Shown: positions 1 through 8,216 of the stretch, piece by piece
How positions within the stretch are numbered: the first letter of the stretch is position 1
How the letters are laid out: the number at the start of each line of letters is the position of its first letter
Source: Pseudoalteromonas piscicida
GTDB taxonomy: Bacteria; Pseudomonadota; Gammaproteobacteria; Enterobacterales; Alteromonadaceae
Direction of reading: 5' to 3'
Assembly: GCF_000238315.3 (NCBI RefSeq)
Contig: NZ_CP011924.1
Location: 2,733,501 to 2,797,500, forward strand
Length of the DNA stretch: 64,000 nt
The notes under the pieces: model-generated
Told to the model about the DNA's origin: nothing
What the model saw: only the letters and a program-made list of their open reading frames with translations
Databases searched by the model: none
Made by a program: the position numbers and the translations under genes

Positions 1-183
1 TCATTGTGATAAGGCTTGGAGAGATCTCATCGTATGTGAGATATTTTGGTCGGCAGTCCAAATTTCTACTTCATGATTGTCACTTTTTCGCTCATATCTG
101 CCTGTCAGGTCGAGTCTAAACTGCCAACAGAGTATGTCAGATCGGATATGTCTATCCGTCTCTTTGTTCCTTTGTAAACCTGT
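1..183 (-). pseudogene. C-terminal fragment of an unrecognised protein
   Basis: The minus strand is open from the solo IS end at 181-207 down to a TGA at positions 3-1, giving about 60 residues that end in SLQALSQ. The fragment is rich in charged residues and looks like real coding sequence (…RHIRSD…, …EVEIWTAD…). It has no start codon of its own because the IS end replaces its upstream part. I do not recognise the family. It is probably cargo of the Tn7-like element, or part of a transposition gene, cut by IS activity. Confidence 0.4.
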
Positions 184-207
184 AGTGGCATAGTTAATTT
201 GGCCACC
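181..207 (+). mobile_element. Solo 27-bp left end of the IS3-family element found at 13088-14352
   Basis: The 27 bases beginning TGTAGTGGCATAG match the orfA-side terminal repeat of the IS at 13088-14352. The match stops exactly where the IS at 208-1396 begins. An earlier copy of that IS, oriented to the right, was therefore present here and was destroyed when the second IS inserted, or in a later deletion. Confidence 0.8.
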
Positions 208-277
208 TGTAACTCCCCCAAAAAATGAAACAGTTTATAAGTAGAATTTTCCATTAACTAAAATAGGAAAATTTACG

Positions 278-544
278 ATGAGAAAAAGCAAGTTCACCGA
301 AACCCAAATTGTCAGCATGATCAAAGAAGCTGAGTCAGGTATTCCTGTACCAGAAATCTGCCGCAAACATGGCATCGGCCAAAGTACATTTTACAAATGG
401 CGTTCAAAATATGGCGGTATGGAAGCGTCTGATATTAAACGCCTCAAAGAGCTTGAAGAAGAAAACCGTAAGCTAAAAGATATGTTTGCAACGCTTAGCC
501 TAAAGCACTCGATGCTTGAGGATATCATCGCAAAAAAGCTGTAA
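278..544 (+). CDS. IS3-family transposase OrfA (helix-turn-helix subunit)
   Basis: This 88-residue protein has the N-terminal helix-turn-helix of IS3-family OrfA (FTETQIVSMIKEAESG, then ICRKHGIGQSTFYKW). A leucine-zipper-like coiled coil follows (LKELEEENRKLKDM) and ends in IIAKKL. It provides DNA binding and the N-terminal half of the OrfAB transposase. The slippery run AAAAAAG at 532-538 lies just before the stop, which is where IS407-group elements shift minus one into orfB. The size is normal for the group and the gene looks intact. Confidence 0.92.
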   Translation: MRKSKFTETQIVSMIKEAESGIPVPEICRKHGIGQSTFYKWRSKYGGMEASDIKRLKELEEENRKLKDMFATLSLKHSMLEDIIAKKL

Positions 545-1356
545 AAACAAGTAGGCGCAGAGCTTGGGTAGAGCATTTAAGAGCTCAATTTAACGTCAGC
601 GTCGCATTTGCTTGTGAAGTGGCAGGGCTAAGCCGCTCAGTTTTTTATTACAAACATAAACGGCCGTTAGATGATGAAGTTATCGACGCATTACTTGCGC
701 TGGTAGAGCGCCATCCTAGGTGGGGGCTGCCTAAGCTATTCAAAAGGCTTCGCAATAAAGGTAAGCCGTGGAATAAAAAGCGTGTTGAACGCGTTTACAA
801 CATGCTAAAACTAAACTTGAGACGTAAGGGAAAGCGCCGTGTTCCAACAAGAACACCTGAACCATTAAGTGCACCGACACAACATAATGAATCGTGGTCA
901 ATGGACTTTATGAGTGACGCATTAATCTATGGACATCGTTTTAGAACACTGAATGTGCTGGATGATTTCAACCGACAAGCACTGGCGATTGAGGTCGATA
1001 CAAGCTTAACTTCTGAACGAGTTATTAGAACACTACAACAAATTATTGCTTGGCGAGGAAAACCAAAGCAGATTAGAGTGGATAATGGTCCAGAATTTAC
1101 TTCAACGGCACTCGAAGATTGGGCAATAAAAAATGACATCAAGTTGGAATTTATAGAGCCAGGCAGTCCTTACCAGAATGGTTTTGTGGAAAGGTTTAAC
1201 CGAAGTTATCGTGAAGAAGTGCTCGATTTATACTTGTTTGAGTCACTGCAAGAAGTACGTGAAATCACTGATGAGTGGTTAGATATTTATAATTATGAGC
1301 GACCACATGATTCACTTGGCGATATGACACCAATTGGCTATCTTGAGGCTGCATAA
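535..1356 (+). CDS. IS3-family transposase OrfB (DDE integrase domain), read by -1 frameshift from orfA
   Basis: The catalytic subunit carries an rve integrase core: first Asp in SWSMDFMSDAL, second Asp in RVDNGPEF, and Glu in NGFVERFNRSYREEVL. The end RPHDSLGDMTPIGYL is typical of IS407-group OrfB. From the slippery A6G run at 532-538 the minus-one frame stays open (AVKTSRRRAWVEHLRAQ…) and joins the first possible internal start at 619, so an OrfAB fusion is the likely active product. No stop or frameshift is seen and the element may still be mobile. Confidence 0.9.
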   Translation, partial: KAVKTSRRRAWVEHLRAQFNVSVAFACEVAGLSRSVFYYKHKRPLDDEVIDALLALVERHPRWGLPKLFKRLRNKGKPWNKKRVERVYNMLKLNLRRKGKRRVPTRTPEPLSAPTQHNESWSMDFMSDALIYGHRFRTLNVLDDFNRQALAIEVDTSLTSERVIRTLQQIIAWRGKPKQIRVDNGPEFTSTALEDWAIKNDIKLEFIEPGSPYQNGFVERFNRSYREEVLDLYLFESLQEVREITDEWLDIYNYERPHDSLGDMTPIGYLEAA

Positions 1357-1360
1357 AATT

Positions 1361-1795
1361 CTACGAAATAGCTGTACTAAATTGGGTGGAGTTACAAAGT
1401 GGCTTCGCAAGGATGAGATCCATCATCTGCTTTCTGCGCCAAACTTTAACTACGGGTAGTTCTCTTTTCGACGACACACTAACTGAAGTTTTGGTCCCTA
1501 AAATAGTCGCTCGCCAACTAGACCCATCTGAAAGAGATAGATCTACAGCGACATCAGAGCTCTTTTTACCGACAAACGGCCAGAACTTGTGTCGGGCACT
1601 ACCTAAGCTGTTATCACCTAAGGAGCTGCAATCACCATTAGCTAAAAAATCAATAGCGTCGCATATGGACGTTTTACCGGTACCATTATGTCCAAAAATC
1701 AGAGTAAAAGTTTTTTCGAAATTGAGCGTTAGAGGATTGGAAACACCCCGCAAACCCGAAATAGTTAACTTTTTGAGATTAAGCTTCGAGGTCAT
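1361..1795 (-). pseudogene. Truncated SMC/RecF-like AAA ATPase (N-terminal 133 residues)
   Basis: The protein opens with LKKLTISGLRGVSNPLTLNF and the P-loop FGHNGTGKTSICDAIDFLA. This is the arrangement of the AAA_23/RecF/SMC-type ATPases that are common last genes in defence cassettes. It starts at ATG 1795 behind AAGGAGGG and overlaps the preceding 62-aa gene by 17 bases, so it is translationally coupled to it. Native sequence stops at 1397, where the IS at 208-1396 begins; about eleven further codons come from the IS end. The coiled-coil, signature and Walker B parts are gone and are not found elsewhere in the window. Loss of this subunit probably disables or alters the cassette. Confidence 0.8.
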
Positions 1796-1967
1796 GATCT
1801 TCTCCCTCCTTGAAATGTGTATTTTCCAAGGCTGTAAGCCAGTCTTCCTCTTTAACCTTTCCAGATAAGACTAGCTTCTTTACAGATTTTACCTCAGCAG
1901 TACTGAGTAACTCCTCAGTCTCGACGGCTTTCATAATTAGCCCTAATAAAACTTCAGAATTACTCAT
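1779..1967 (-). CDS. Small 62-aa protein of the helicase/Mod/Res cassette, unknown function
   Basis: A short acidic, alpha-helical protein (MSNSEVLLGLIMKAVETEEL…, ending EGEDHDLEA). It sits between the Res-like gene (14 bases upstream) and the ATPase gene, which it overlaps by 17 bases. That packing argues it is a real, co-translated part of the cassette. I recognise no domain. It could be an adaptor for the downstream ATPase or a small inhibitor. Confidence 0.6.
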   Translation of the reverse strand: MSNSEVLLGLIMKAVETEELLSTAEVKSVKKLVLSGKVKEEDWLTALENTHFKEGEDHDLEA

Positions 1968-1981
1968 TCAATCAAGTCCTT

Positions 1982-4735
1982 TTATATTGTTGAAATAAAT
2001 CCTGGCAAATCTCTATTTTCCAAAACCTCATCGTGTGGAATCAACCAATATTCCCATGTCTTGCCACCGTGCTTAGCAAAGTATTTAGATGCATTGCTAC
2101 ACCAATTCTTAGCTGCTTCTGCCTTGGCATTCACAATGTGGTCTGAAATATCTTTACGTGCTTTGGTTTCAACCATAATTACTTTATCTTGTAACTCTGC
2201 TACAAAATCAGGCTGATACTCGCGTTGATTGACCCCATCTTTATAAAAAATCTGAAATTGGCCGCTGACTGGCTTAAACCATTTATCTGATTCACGGTCC
2301 AGAATCAAAGCGAAGGTGCGCTCAGTATCAGAATCAAACTTTTGCACATCGTATAAACACCGCTTGAAGCCACCGAAGAGCATTTTCTTAATTCGTCCTT
2401 TGTCTTGAACGGTGGCACGCACGTTGTGGATTTCTGTATCGCTCGTTGTATAAGCGGCATCCTTGAGGGGGACAAATCCAGCTGTCACGGTAACTTCGTA
2501 GGTACTGGCCTTTTCCCAATAGTGTTCAGCCATTTGTACGTGAATAGTGTCAGCGATTCGCTTTCCAAACCCAAAGAAAATATTATGAAGTTCATCTTCT
2601 GAATACTCACGAACATCACGGAAGTAACTTACTGCTTGAGTTGCCAAATCGTATACTAACTCGGCATGCTCGTCGTAAGACACGTCATCGTAATCAATCA
2701 GATGTTCTACGACGTAGTCTTCCAACCGCTGATATTTATGAGTCATCTGGCTAGAAAGACTGATTTGTTCATCCGTCTGTAAACTACGGATAATCAAGTC
2801 CCTGTTAGATGGTTGAAGATTTAACCCTCCCATATCTAACATAAAAGGTGTGTAGCCGTAAGTAACGTCTCCTGACGGTACCACCATAATTCTCGGGATA
2901 TCAATAGTTTGCTCTATCACAAGCTGTGTGGTCTTATTGATCAAATCATGCAGATCAATCTTTTCATCTTCAATCAAAAGTGACTGTTGTTTGCCGCTTA
3001 GATGTTCTGACACAGCATTAAAAGCTTGCTGTTGAATTTCCTCACTTAGTAATGATTTGCTTGTAGGTGCTACATTTGGCTTGTTCTGATAACTTTGAAG
3101 CACGCGAAGCGCTGCCATAGCAGCTTCCTTTTCTGCTACACCTTTAAAAACTGTGTTAGCTTGTTCTTTTTCGCCATCAGAACCTTGCGGGACATTATTA
3201 CTCCTCTTGATGTCATAATGATGGCCCGTGGCACTTTGTACCGACACACCAGAAACCAATGCTTCTAATTTAGAAATTACGGCAACACTATCTTTTGGTT
3301 GTTCGCTATTATCCTTTTCCAGAATAACTTGACGCATTCGTAATGGATTTTCGGGGTTATTAGCTTCATCAACAATCTCCTGAAAGCGGTCATGAGCCAC
3401 AATATTTAGCCGATCGACCGCATCTACACCTGTGCGCTTTCCGTAGGGTAACCGAAGACCTCGACCAATTGACTGCTCGATGAGGGTGCGCGCATTAGCC
3501 GCTCGAAGAGGGACAATAGTGTATAGGTTGGTGACATCCCAGCCTTCTTTTAGCATATTTACGTGAATAACTATCTCGGTAGGCTCATCAACACTCTCAA
3601 CGGCCAATAAGCGCAAAATCATTTCCTCTTCGGCTGCGCCACTTTTAGAGCTGTCGACCTGTATGGCTTTACCACGATAACGCCCATTGTAAAAAGCGTC
3701 AGACTCAATGAACTCTAGTAACTGAGCAGCATGGGAAGTATCTCGTGCAATAACTAGTATAAACGGCTTAACTTGCTTCAAACTTTGTTGTTTGGCATAT
3801 GTGAAAAGTTCTAACTTGGTAGCCTCATGAAGCCTCACTCCATCTTCCAGCTTTACTCGTTCTAGTTGTTCCTGACTATACTGCTTAGGATCAAAATTAC
3901 GCTGCGTCACAACAGCTGGTTCTTTTACAAAACCGTCATCCATTGCACATGCCAGTGGGTAATCAACGATAACATTTTTAAATGAAATTGGACCTTTATT
4001 AGACTCAGTGAATGGGGTTGCAGTTAGTTCAATTCCTAGGCGAGGTTTCAATTCATTGATCGCCCTCATTCCTGCGCTCGCTCTGTAGCGGTGAGATTCG
4101 TCCATCAATAGTATTAAATCATCTAATTCTGCAAGATAACTAAAATAGCTATCGCCTAAATACTCAGACAAACGCTTGATACGAGGCGCTTTTCCGCCTC
4201 GGACTTCAGAAACAATTTTCGAGATATTAAAAATATTTATTGTCACTGGACTCAGAAGCCCTAAGTTTCTTCCCCTTTCCTCATAGTTATCGCCAGTAAT
4301 AATTTCTGGTGGATATGCAGAAAACTCAGCAATTCCCGTAAATACATACTTAGGCGTATTTGGCGTGAAATCATTAATCAGCTTATTGTAGATAGTCAAA
4401 TTTGGTGCAAGAACAAAGAAGTTTTTAATACCAAAAGCAAGATGAAGGTAAGTAATAAATGCCCCCATTAATCGCGTTTTACCTACACCTGTTGCTAAAG
4501 CAAAGCACAAAGAAGGAAACTCTCGCTCGAAATCCGCAAGGCTTGGGAACTCAGCACTCAAGGTATTAAGAAGTGCTGGAACATCTTGAGTCGGAGACAA
4601 GACGTCAGGGGCAGCTTCAATAGCGTCAGCTAGAGCTCGAAGCGATTGCTCTTGGGGCTTGCGTAAGCTCAGTCGCCCAGTGATAGCATTCAGGATGCGA
4701 GACTTATTAGTATTATTTATATTTTTTGCATTCAT
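1982..4735 (-). CDS. Type III restriction Res-like DEAD/DEAH helicase with C-terminal nuclease
   Basis: This 917-residue superfamily 2 helicase has Walker A ATGVGKT at residues 81-87, a DESH box at 212-215 and ELTATPF soon after. The helicase C-terminal motif VI region reads EQSIGRGLRLPYG. Near the C-terminus YQPDF (Asp 843) is followed by VETK (Glu 856, Lys 858), the PD-(D/E)XK nuclease of type III Res subunits. It follows the Mod-like gene by 12 bases, the normal mod-res order. In a type III enzyme it translocates on DNA and cuts unmethylated sites together with Mod. Here it is embedded among additional helicase, AIPR and ATPase genes, so the functional unit may be larger than a plain type III system. 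Confidence 0.9.
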   Translation of the reverse strand: MNAKNINNTNKSRILNAITGRLSLRKPQEQSLRALADAIEAAPDVLSPTQDVPALLNTLSAEFPSLADFEREFPSLCFALATGVGKTRLMGAFITYLHLAFGIKNFFVLAPNLTIYNKLINDFTPNTPKYVFTGIAEFSAYPPEIITGDNYEERGRNLGLLSPVTINIFNISKIVSEVRGGKAPRIKRLSEYLGDSYFSYLAELDDLILLMDESHRYRASAGMRAINELKPRLGIELTATPFTESNKGPISFKNVIVDYPLACAMDDGFVKEPAVVTQRNFDPKQYSQEQLERVKLEDGVRLHEATKLELFTYAKQQSLKQVKPFILVIARDTSHAAQLLEFIESDAFYNGRYRGKAIQVDSSKSGAAEEEMILRLLAVESVDEPTEIVIHVNMLKEGWDVTNLYTIVPLRAANARTLIEQSIGRGLRLPYGKRTGVDAVDRLNIVAHDRFQEIVDEANNPENPLRMRQVILEKDNSEQPKDSVAVISKLEALVSGVSVQSATGHHYDIKRSNNVPQGSDGEKEQANTVFKGVAEKEAAMAALRVLQSYQNKPNVAPTSKSLLSEEIQQQAFNAVSEHLSGKQQSLLIEDEKIDLHDLINKTTQLVIEQTIDIPRIMVVPSGDVTYGYTPFMLDMGGLNLQPSNRDLIIRSLQTDEQISLSSQMTHKYQRLEDYVVEHLIDYDDVSYDEHAELVYDLATQAVSYFRDVREYSEDELHNIFFGFGKRIADTIHVQMAEHYWEKASTYEVTVTAGFVPLKDAAYTTSDTEIHNVRATVQDKGRIKKMLFGGFKRCLYDVQKFDSDTERTFALILDRESDKWFKPVSGQFQIFYKDGVNQREYQPDFVAELQDKVIMVETKARKDISDHIVNAKAEAAKNWCSNASKYFAKHGGKTWEYWLIPHDEVLENRDLPGFISTI

Positions 4736-4747
4736 CTTGTACTTCCT

Positions 4748-6502
4748 TTACTGCTGAGTGCCATCATTTTCAAATAGGCTGACCTGCCGATACGCTGGCA
4801 CAGCTTCATCAGTGTGCACTTCCTTTATCGGCAAGTTTTCTACATTTAAGCTATAGTCATCATGGCCCCATTCACAGCGAGATAAAACCATTTTGGGGAT
4901 CTTCTTGAGAGTTAAGTTAGGAAAACGATCTTCTGCGCAGCGAAATGCACTGCAGCACACCAATAAGCTTCGGTCTTCACCGACTTCCTCACTGAGCCCT
5001 TGCAATTGCTCAATAGATAAGGTTTGAGTGGTCACATAAATTCGATCCTGCTCGGATGAAAAACCGTGATTCCACCATTCAGTATCCGAAGGTAAATATG
5101 AAAATCCTTCGAGTTTGCATATTGCTTCAGCCAACATAGCGGCATCGTATTCTTTGCTAATCACCCATCGTCCCCAACGATCTTGCTCGAGCAAAGAAGA
5201 AGCTAGTTTGTAGTAGCGGAACCCGCCCCCTCCTAACCAATTAACAGCTTTGGATATACCGTCTTGATCGTCACCGTCAATCACTCTCTCCAGTCGCGGA
5301 ACAACATGCGTATCACAATGATCACCAAGTTCTATTGTGATCCATCGACGATGCATCTTGTGTGCTACCGCTGCCGTAGTCCCAGAACCAGCAAAAGAAT
5401 CTAGTACTATTTCGCCTGGGTTAGTTGCTAAGTCTAAGACTCTCTTAATTAATGCTTCAGGCTTTTTACCTTTCGGAAATTTAATTCCACCTTCTTTATG
5501 CAGATTGTTAGAAAGTAAATCGTCCCATAAATTACTTAACGGCTCTCCAGATACAACTTGCCCATCAACTACCTTCAATTTGTCCTTGTAAAAAAGTAGC
5601 CTTTCACCATTTTTAAAGTACATATCAGAATGCTTTTCTCGCTCGAGTAAGAATACTTTGTCGGGACTTTCCTTTGATAAATCAATTGTGTCTCTCACCG
5701 CTTGACCGACAGAGTTATAGTCCGGTCTTGCCGTACGAATAACTCGTTCAGCATTTTCTATTACAAAATCAGTAATTTTTTCTTCATACTCTTTGCCTAG
5801 CGTTTTCTTTAATTGGCGCGCGGGAATGCCCAATTTTTCTCCAAAGGCCTGGCTTAACGGAATATATTCCCATTTATCGTAGCTATCCTCATAGTTCACA
5901 ATAAACTGCGAGTATCTTGAGTCTCGTTCTCGAGAGGTAAATATTCTATTCGGCTTCCAAAGCGATTTATCTTTGGCATATATTAATAAATAGTTGGTAG
6001 TCGTAACCAAACCAGGGTTTATTGACTTGTGTCCTGTGACTGCTCCTTGCTTAAAGGTAACTATCGAAACACGGTTAGAGCGCCCAAAGATCTCGTCTAG
6101 CATAACCGTTAAATATGCAATTTCGTTATCATCTATATGAACAAATATCGAACCGTCATTGGAGATTAGCTTATGGATTTCTAGAAGTCTCCCATACATT
6201 AAACTAAGCCAAATAGAATGTTCCAGTCCATCATCGTAATGTTCAAATGCCTCGCCAGTATTAAACGGAGGATCGATATAAACACATTTTATGCAGCCTC
6301 CGTATTCTTGCTGTAACGCTTTTAGAGCAAGAAGGTTATCTCCCCGTATAAGCTTATTAACGAAAATGTCATTTTCGCTAACTTTGTGACTTGCATGATA
6401 AGACTTGCTGGTGTCTTCCAATAAAATACGTGGCTCAATCTTAGGGCGCTTATTTTTTCCAATCCACGTCAACTCAAGTTTGGTTTTAGATTTTTTACTC
6501 AT
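4748..6502 (-). CDS. Type III-like site-specific DNA methyltransferase (Mod, beta class)
   Basis: This 584-residue protein has catalytic motif IV DPPF at residues 77-80 (…CVYIDPPFNTGEAF…) ahead of the SAM-binding motif FAGSGT at 370-375 (IVLDSFAGSGTTAAVAHK). The DPPY-type motif before the FxGxG motif defines beta-class adenine-N6 or cytosine-N4 methyltransferases, the class of type III Mod subunits. Residues 150-350 hold the variable target-recognition segment. It lies 13 bases after the AIPR gene and 12 before the Res-like gene, in one operon. It should mark host DNA and specify the recognition site for the partner nuclease. No homopolymer or tandem repeat suggesting phase variation was noticed. 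Confidence 0.9.
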   Translation of the reverse strand: MSKKSKTKLELTWIGKNKRPKIEPRILLEDTSKSYHASHKVSENDIFVNKLIRGDNLLALKALQQEYGGCIKCVYIDPPFNTGEAFEHYDDGLEHSIWLSLMYGRLLEIHKLISNDGSIFVHIDDNEIAYLTVMLDEIFGRSNRVSIVTFKQGAVTGHKSINPGLVTTTNYLLIYAKDKSLWKPNRIFTSRERDSRYSQFIVNYEDSYDKWEYIPLSQAFGEKLGIPARQLKKTLGKEYEEKITDFVIENAERVIRTARPDYNSVGQAVRDTIDLSKESPDKVFLLEREKHSDMYFKNGERLLFYKDKLKVVDGQVVSGEPLSNLWDDLLSNNLHKEGGIKFPKGKKPEALIKRVLDLATNPGEIVLDSFAGSGTTAAVAHKMHRRWITIELGDHCDTHVVPRLERVIDGDDQDGISKAVNWLGGGGFRYYKLASSLLEQDRWGRWVISKEYDAAMLAEAICKLEGFSYLPSDTEWWNHGFSSEQDRIYVTTQTLSIEQLQGLSEEVGEDRSLLVCCSAFRCAEDRFPNLTLKKIPKMVLSRCEWGHDDYSLNVENLPIKEVHTDEAVPAYRQVSLFENDGTQQ

Positions 6503-6515
6503 ACTTCCTGAATTC

Positions 6516-8216
6516 CTATGCTTTAGCTTGAGCGGCCATCACAGCACCTTTCAGTGTTTTCAAGTCTGTTGCATTTTTAAACACTGACGCAGGGTTTTTC
6601 CCCCAATTAATCTTTTGATACTCAGCAATAATAATTTGCGTGACTGACTGTGCAGTTGAGCGAATAACGTTGCTGTGAGCCAACGATAGCTGCAAGTCGT
6701 TATGGTCAATATGCTGTTTAGCCTTGATATAAACGATATGACATAACAACATAAGGGCATTAGAAGTGATTTCTTTCTCTATGCCGGTAGCTTGCCTTGC
6801 GTCTGATTTAAGTGAATCACGAATTAATTGGTGAATTTGAACGATTCGCCATAATTGGCGAGCCTGCAGGCTATCTTTGAACAAATAATGATAGGCAGAG
6901 CCGTGTACCCCCTTACCAGATACTCGAGAAAACAATTTCTTTGAGTCTTTTTTCGCCTGAGCGATCAAGTTACATTCACTATCTGTCACCCAGCAAGCTA
7001 ATGCTTTGGCAGCCGTTTCAACATCAAAATCTTCTTGATCCAATTCCCCAGATTTATAACGATAAGCTACACCAGACTGTTGTAATGTTTGCGACCACTG
7101 AACTTGGTTTTCGTCTAATGCTGCAAAATCAATGTCTGAAACGGCGTTCTGATTATTTCGGTAACGAGTTACCTTGCCACCAAACTCATCAAGATCCGCT
7201 TCTAGTGCGATAAAAGTAGCCAAAACCTTAACTTCACAGTCTTCATCCCCACCGGTTAAATCAACAGCCAAACTACTAACTGTTTGAGCACCATTAATAA
7301 CAGAGAGATTCTCAACCCTAAATTTGCCTGAAGAACGAGTATCGTCCCGTGGACCAATAGGGCGAATGGCATCGCAAATAAATGTCACACCATTGTTGAA
7401 GTAGAAAAAATGTTCAGGGTTTTCTCTAATAGTGCTGGAAATATCTTGATTTGCAACGGTATCGCCTTGGAAGTGACGGATGTTTGCATCAAAGAGCTTT
7501 TCACCATGGCTAATTTTCAGTGCCTTCAATTGAGCACCGGAGATACTGCCGAAGTAGCACATATAGGGAGCATCTATATGGCCATAGTTTTCCAAAGTAA
7601 TTTCAGCTGTTATAGGGGCTGGCAATTGCTCATCGAGCTGCATACGATGAAAAGACGCAAGGCCGCGAATCAGAAACCTTAAAAACATCGGATCAGCTGG
7701 TTGATTAAGTGCCGTCTCCAAATCGGACATTACTCTTCTTTTGTCATCACCAAGGGCGCTGCCTGTATAAGTGAGTACGGCTTTAACGTTGGCCACTCCT
7801 GAATCAAATGCAGCATTTAATAACGGGATTTTCGCATGGAGATGTTTGTTAAAGCGTTCATACTTTTGCTTCGTTAAGTCTTTGACACCGTCAACAAACT
7901 TACCAACCTCTGCGAGTTCGATTTCGCCTGTACCAGAATCTTTGTATTTTGATTGAATAAGCCACACTGTTTGAGTGGTATCAACATAAACTGAGTCAAT
8001 ACCATGATCCAAACCACCGTCTATTGACGCCTTTATCGCTTCTTCATCAGATGCACCCGCTTCTTGCGTCAAATAGTAAGCAGCAAGCGCTTTTGTATAG
8101 AAATTTCGTTCTTTATCAATTTCCTTATGACCCGTACCTACAATCTTTCCCTTAAACCTAGAGTCCAATAATTTACACAATTGGATCAACTCGTGCGGCT
8201 TAACTCCTTCAGCCAT
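6516..8216 (-). CDS. AIPR-family protein with N-terminal nuclease-like motif
   Basis: Read from ATG 8216 the protein has 566 residues; the ATG overlaps the helicase stop by one base (TAATG). The N-terminal part has HGIDSVYVD followed by WLIQSKYK (Asp 74, Gln 88, Lys 90), a D…QxK variant of the PD-(D/E)XK active site. The middle carries AIPR-family signatures: ANIRHFQGDT, FFYFNNGVTFICD and SVINGAQTVSSL. AIPR proteins were named for abortive-infection phage resistance and sit in many restriction-linked defence loci; the mechanism is not settled, and DNA or RNA cleavage is an inference here. An upstream in-frame start at 8231 would add only five residues and has a poorer fit to the overlap. Confidence 0.85.
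   Translation of the reverse strand: MAEGVKPHELIQLCKLLDSRFKGKIVGTGHKEIDKERNFYTKALAAYYLTQEAGASDEEAIKASIDGGLDHGIDSVYVDTTQTVWLIQSKYKDSGTGEIELAEVGKFVDGVKDLTKQKYERFNKHLHAKIPLLNAAFDSGVANVKAVLTYTGSALGDDKRRVMSDLETALNQPADPMFLRFLIRGLASFHRMQLDEQLPAPITAEITLENYGHIDAPYMCYFGSISGAQLKALKISHGEKLFDANIRHFQGDTVANQDISSTIRENPEHFFYFNNGVTFICDAIRPIGPRDDTRSSGKFRVENLSVINGAQTVSSLAVDLTGGDEDCEVKVLATFIALEADLDEFGGKVTRYRNNQNAVSDIDFAALDENQVQWSQTLQQSGVAYRYKSGELDQEDFDVETAAKALACWVTDSECNLIAQAKKDSKKLFSRVSGKGVHGSAYHYLFKDSLQARQLWRIVQIHQLIRDSLKSDARQATGIEKEITSNALMLLCHIVYIKAKQHIDHNDLQLSLAHSNVIRSTAQSVTQIIIAEYQKINWGKNPASVFKNATDLKTLKGAVMAAQAKA

Larger units (their letters stand above)
208..1396 (+). mobile_element. Complete IS3-family insertion sequence (IS407/IS51-like), 1189 bp
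   Basis: Terminal inverted repeats are TGTAACTCCCCCAAAA on the left and TGTAACTCCACCCAAT, read inward, on the right. Between them are orfA and orfB in the usual minus-one frameshift arrangement. The flanking bases (ACC before, AAG after) do not form a target duplication, so one flank has been deleted or recombined since insertion. The right end lies inside an ATPase gene read from the opposite strand. The left end abuts a solo end of another IS. Confidence 0.85.

Noticed and set aside
208..1396. Target duplication around the first IS
   Set aside because: Flanking triplets ACC and AAG do not match, so no duplication can be claimed.
1386..1868. Plus-strand 160-codon open frame over the ATPase remnant
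   Set aside because: It is antisense to the ATPase P-loop region and the 62-aa gene, whose frames show clear family motifs and ribosome binding sites.
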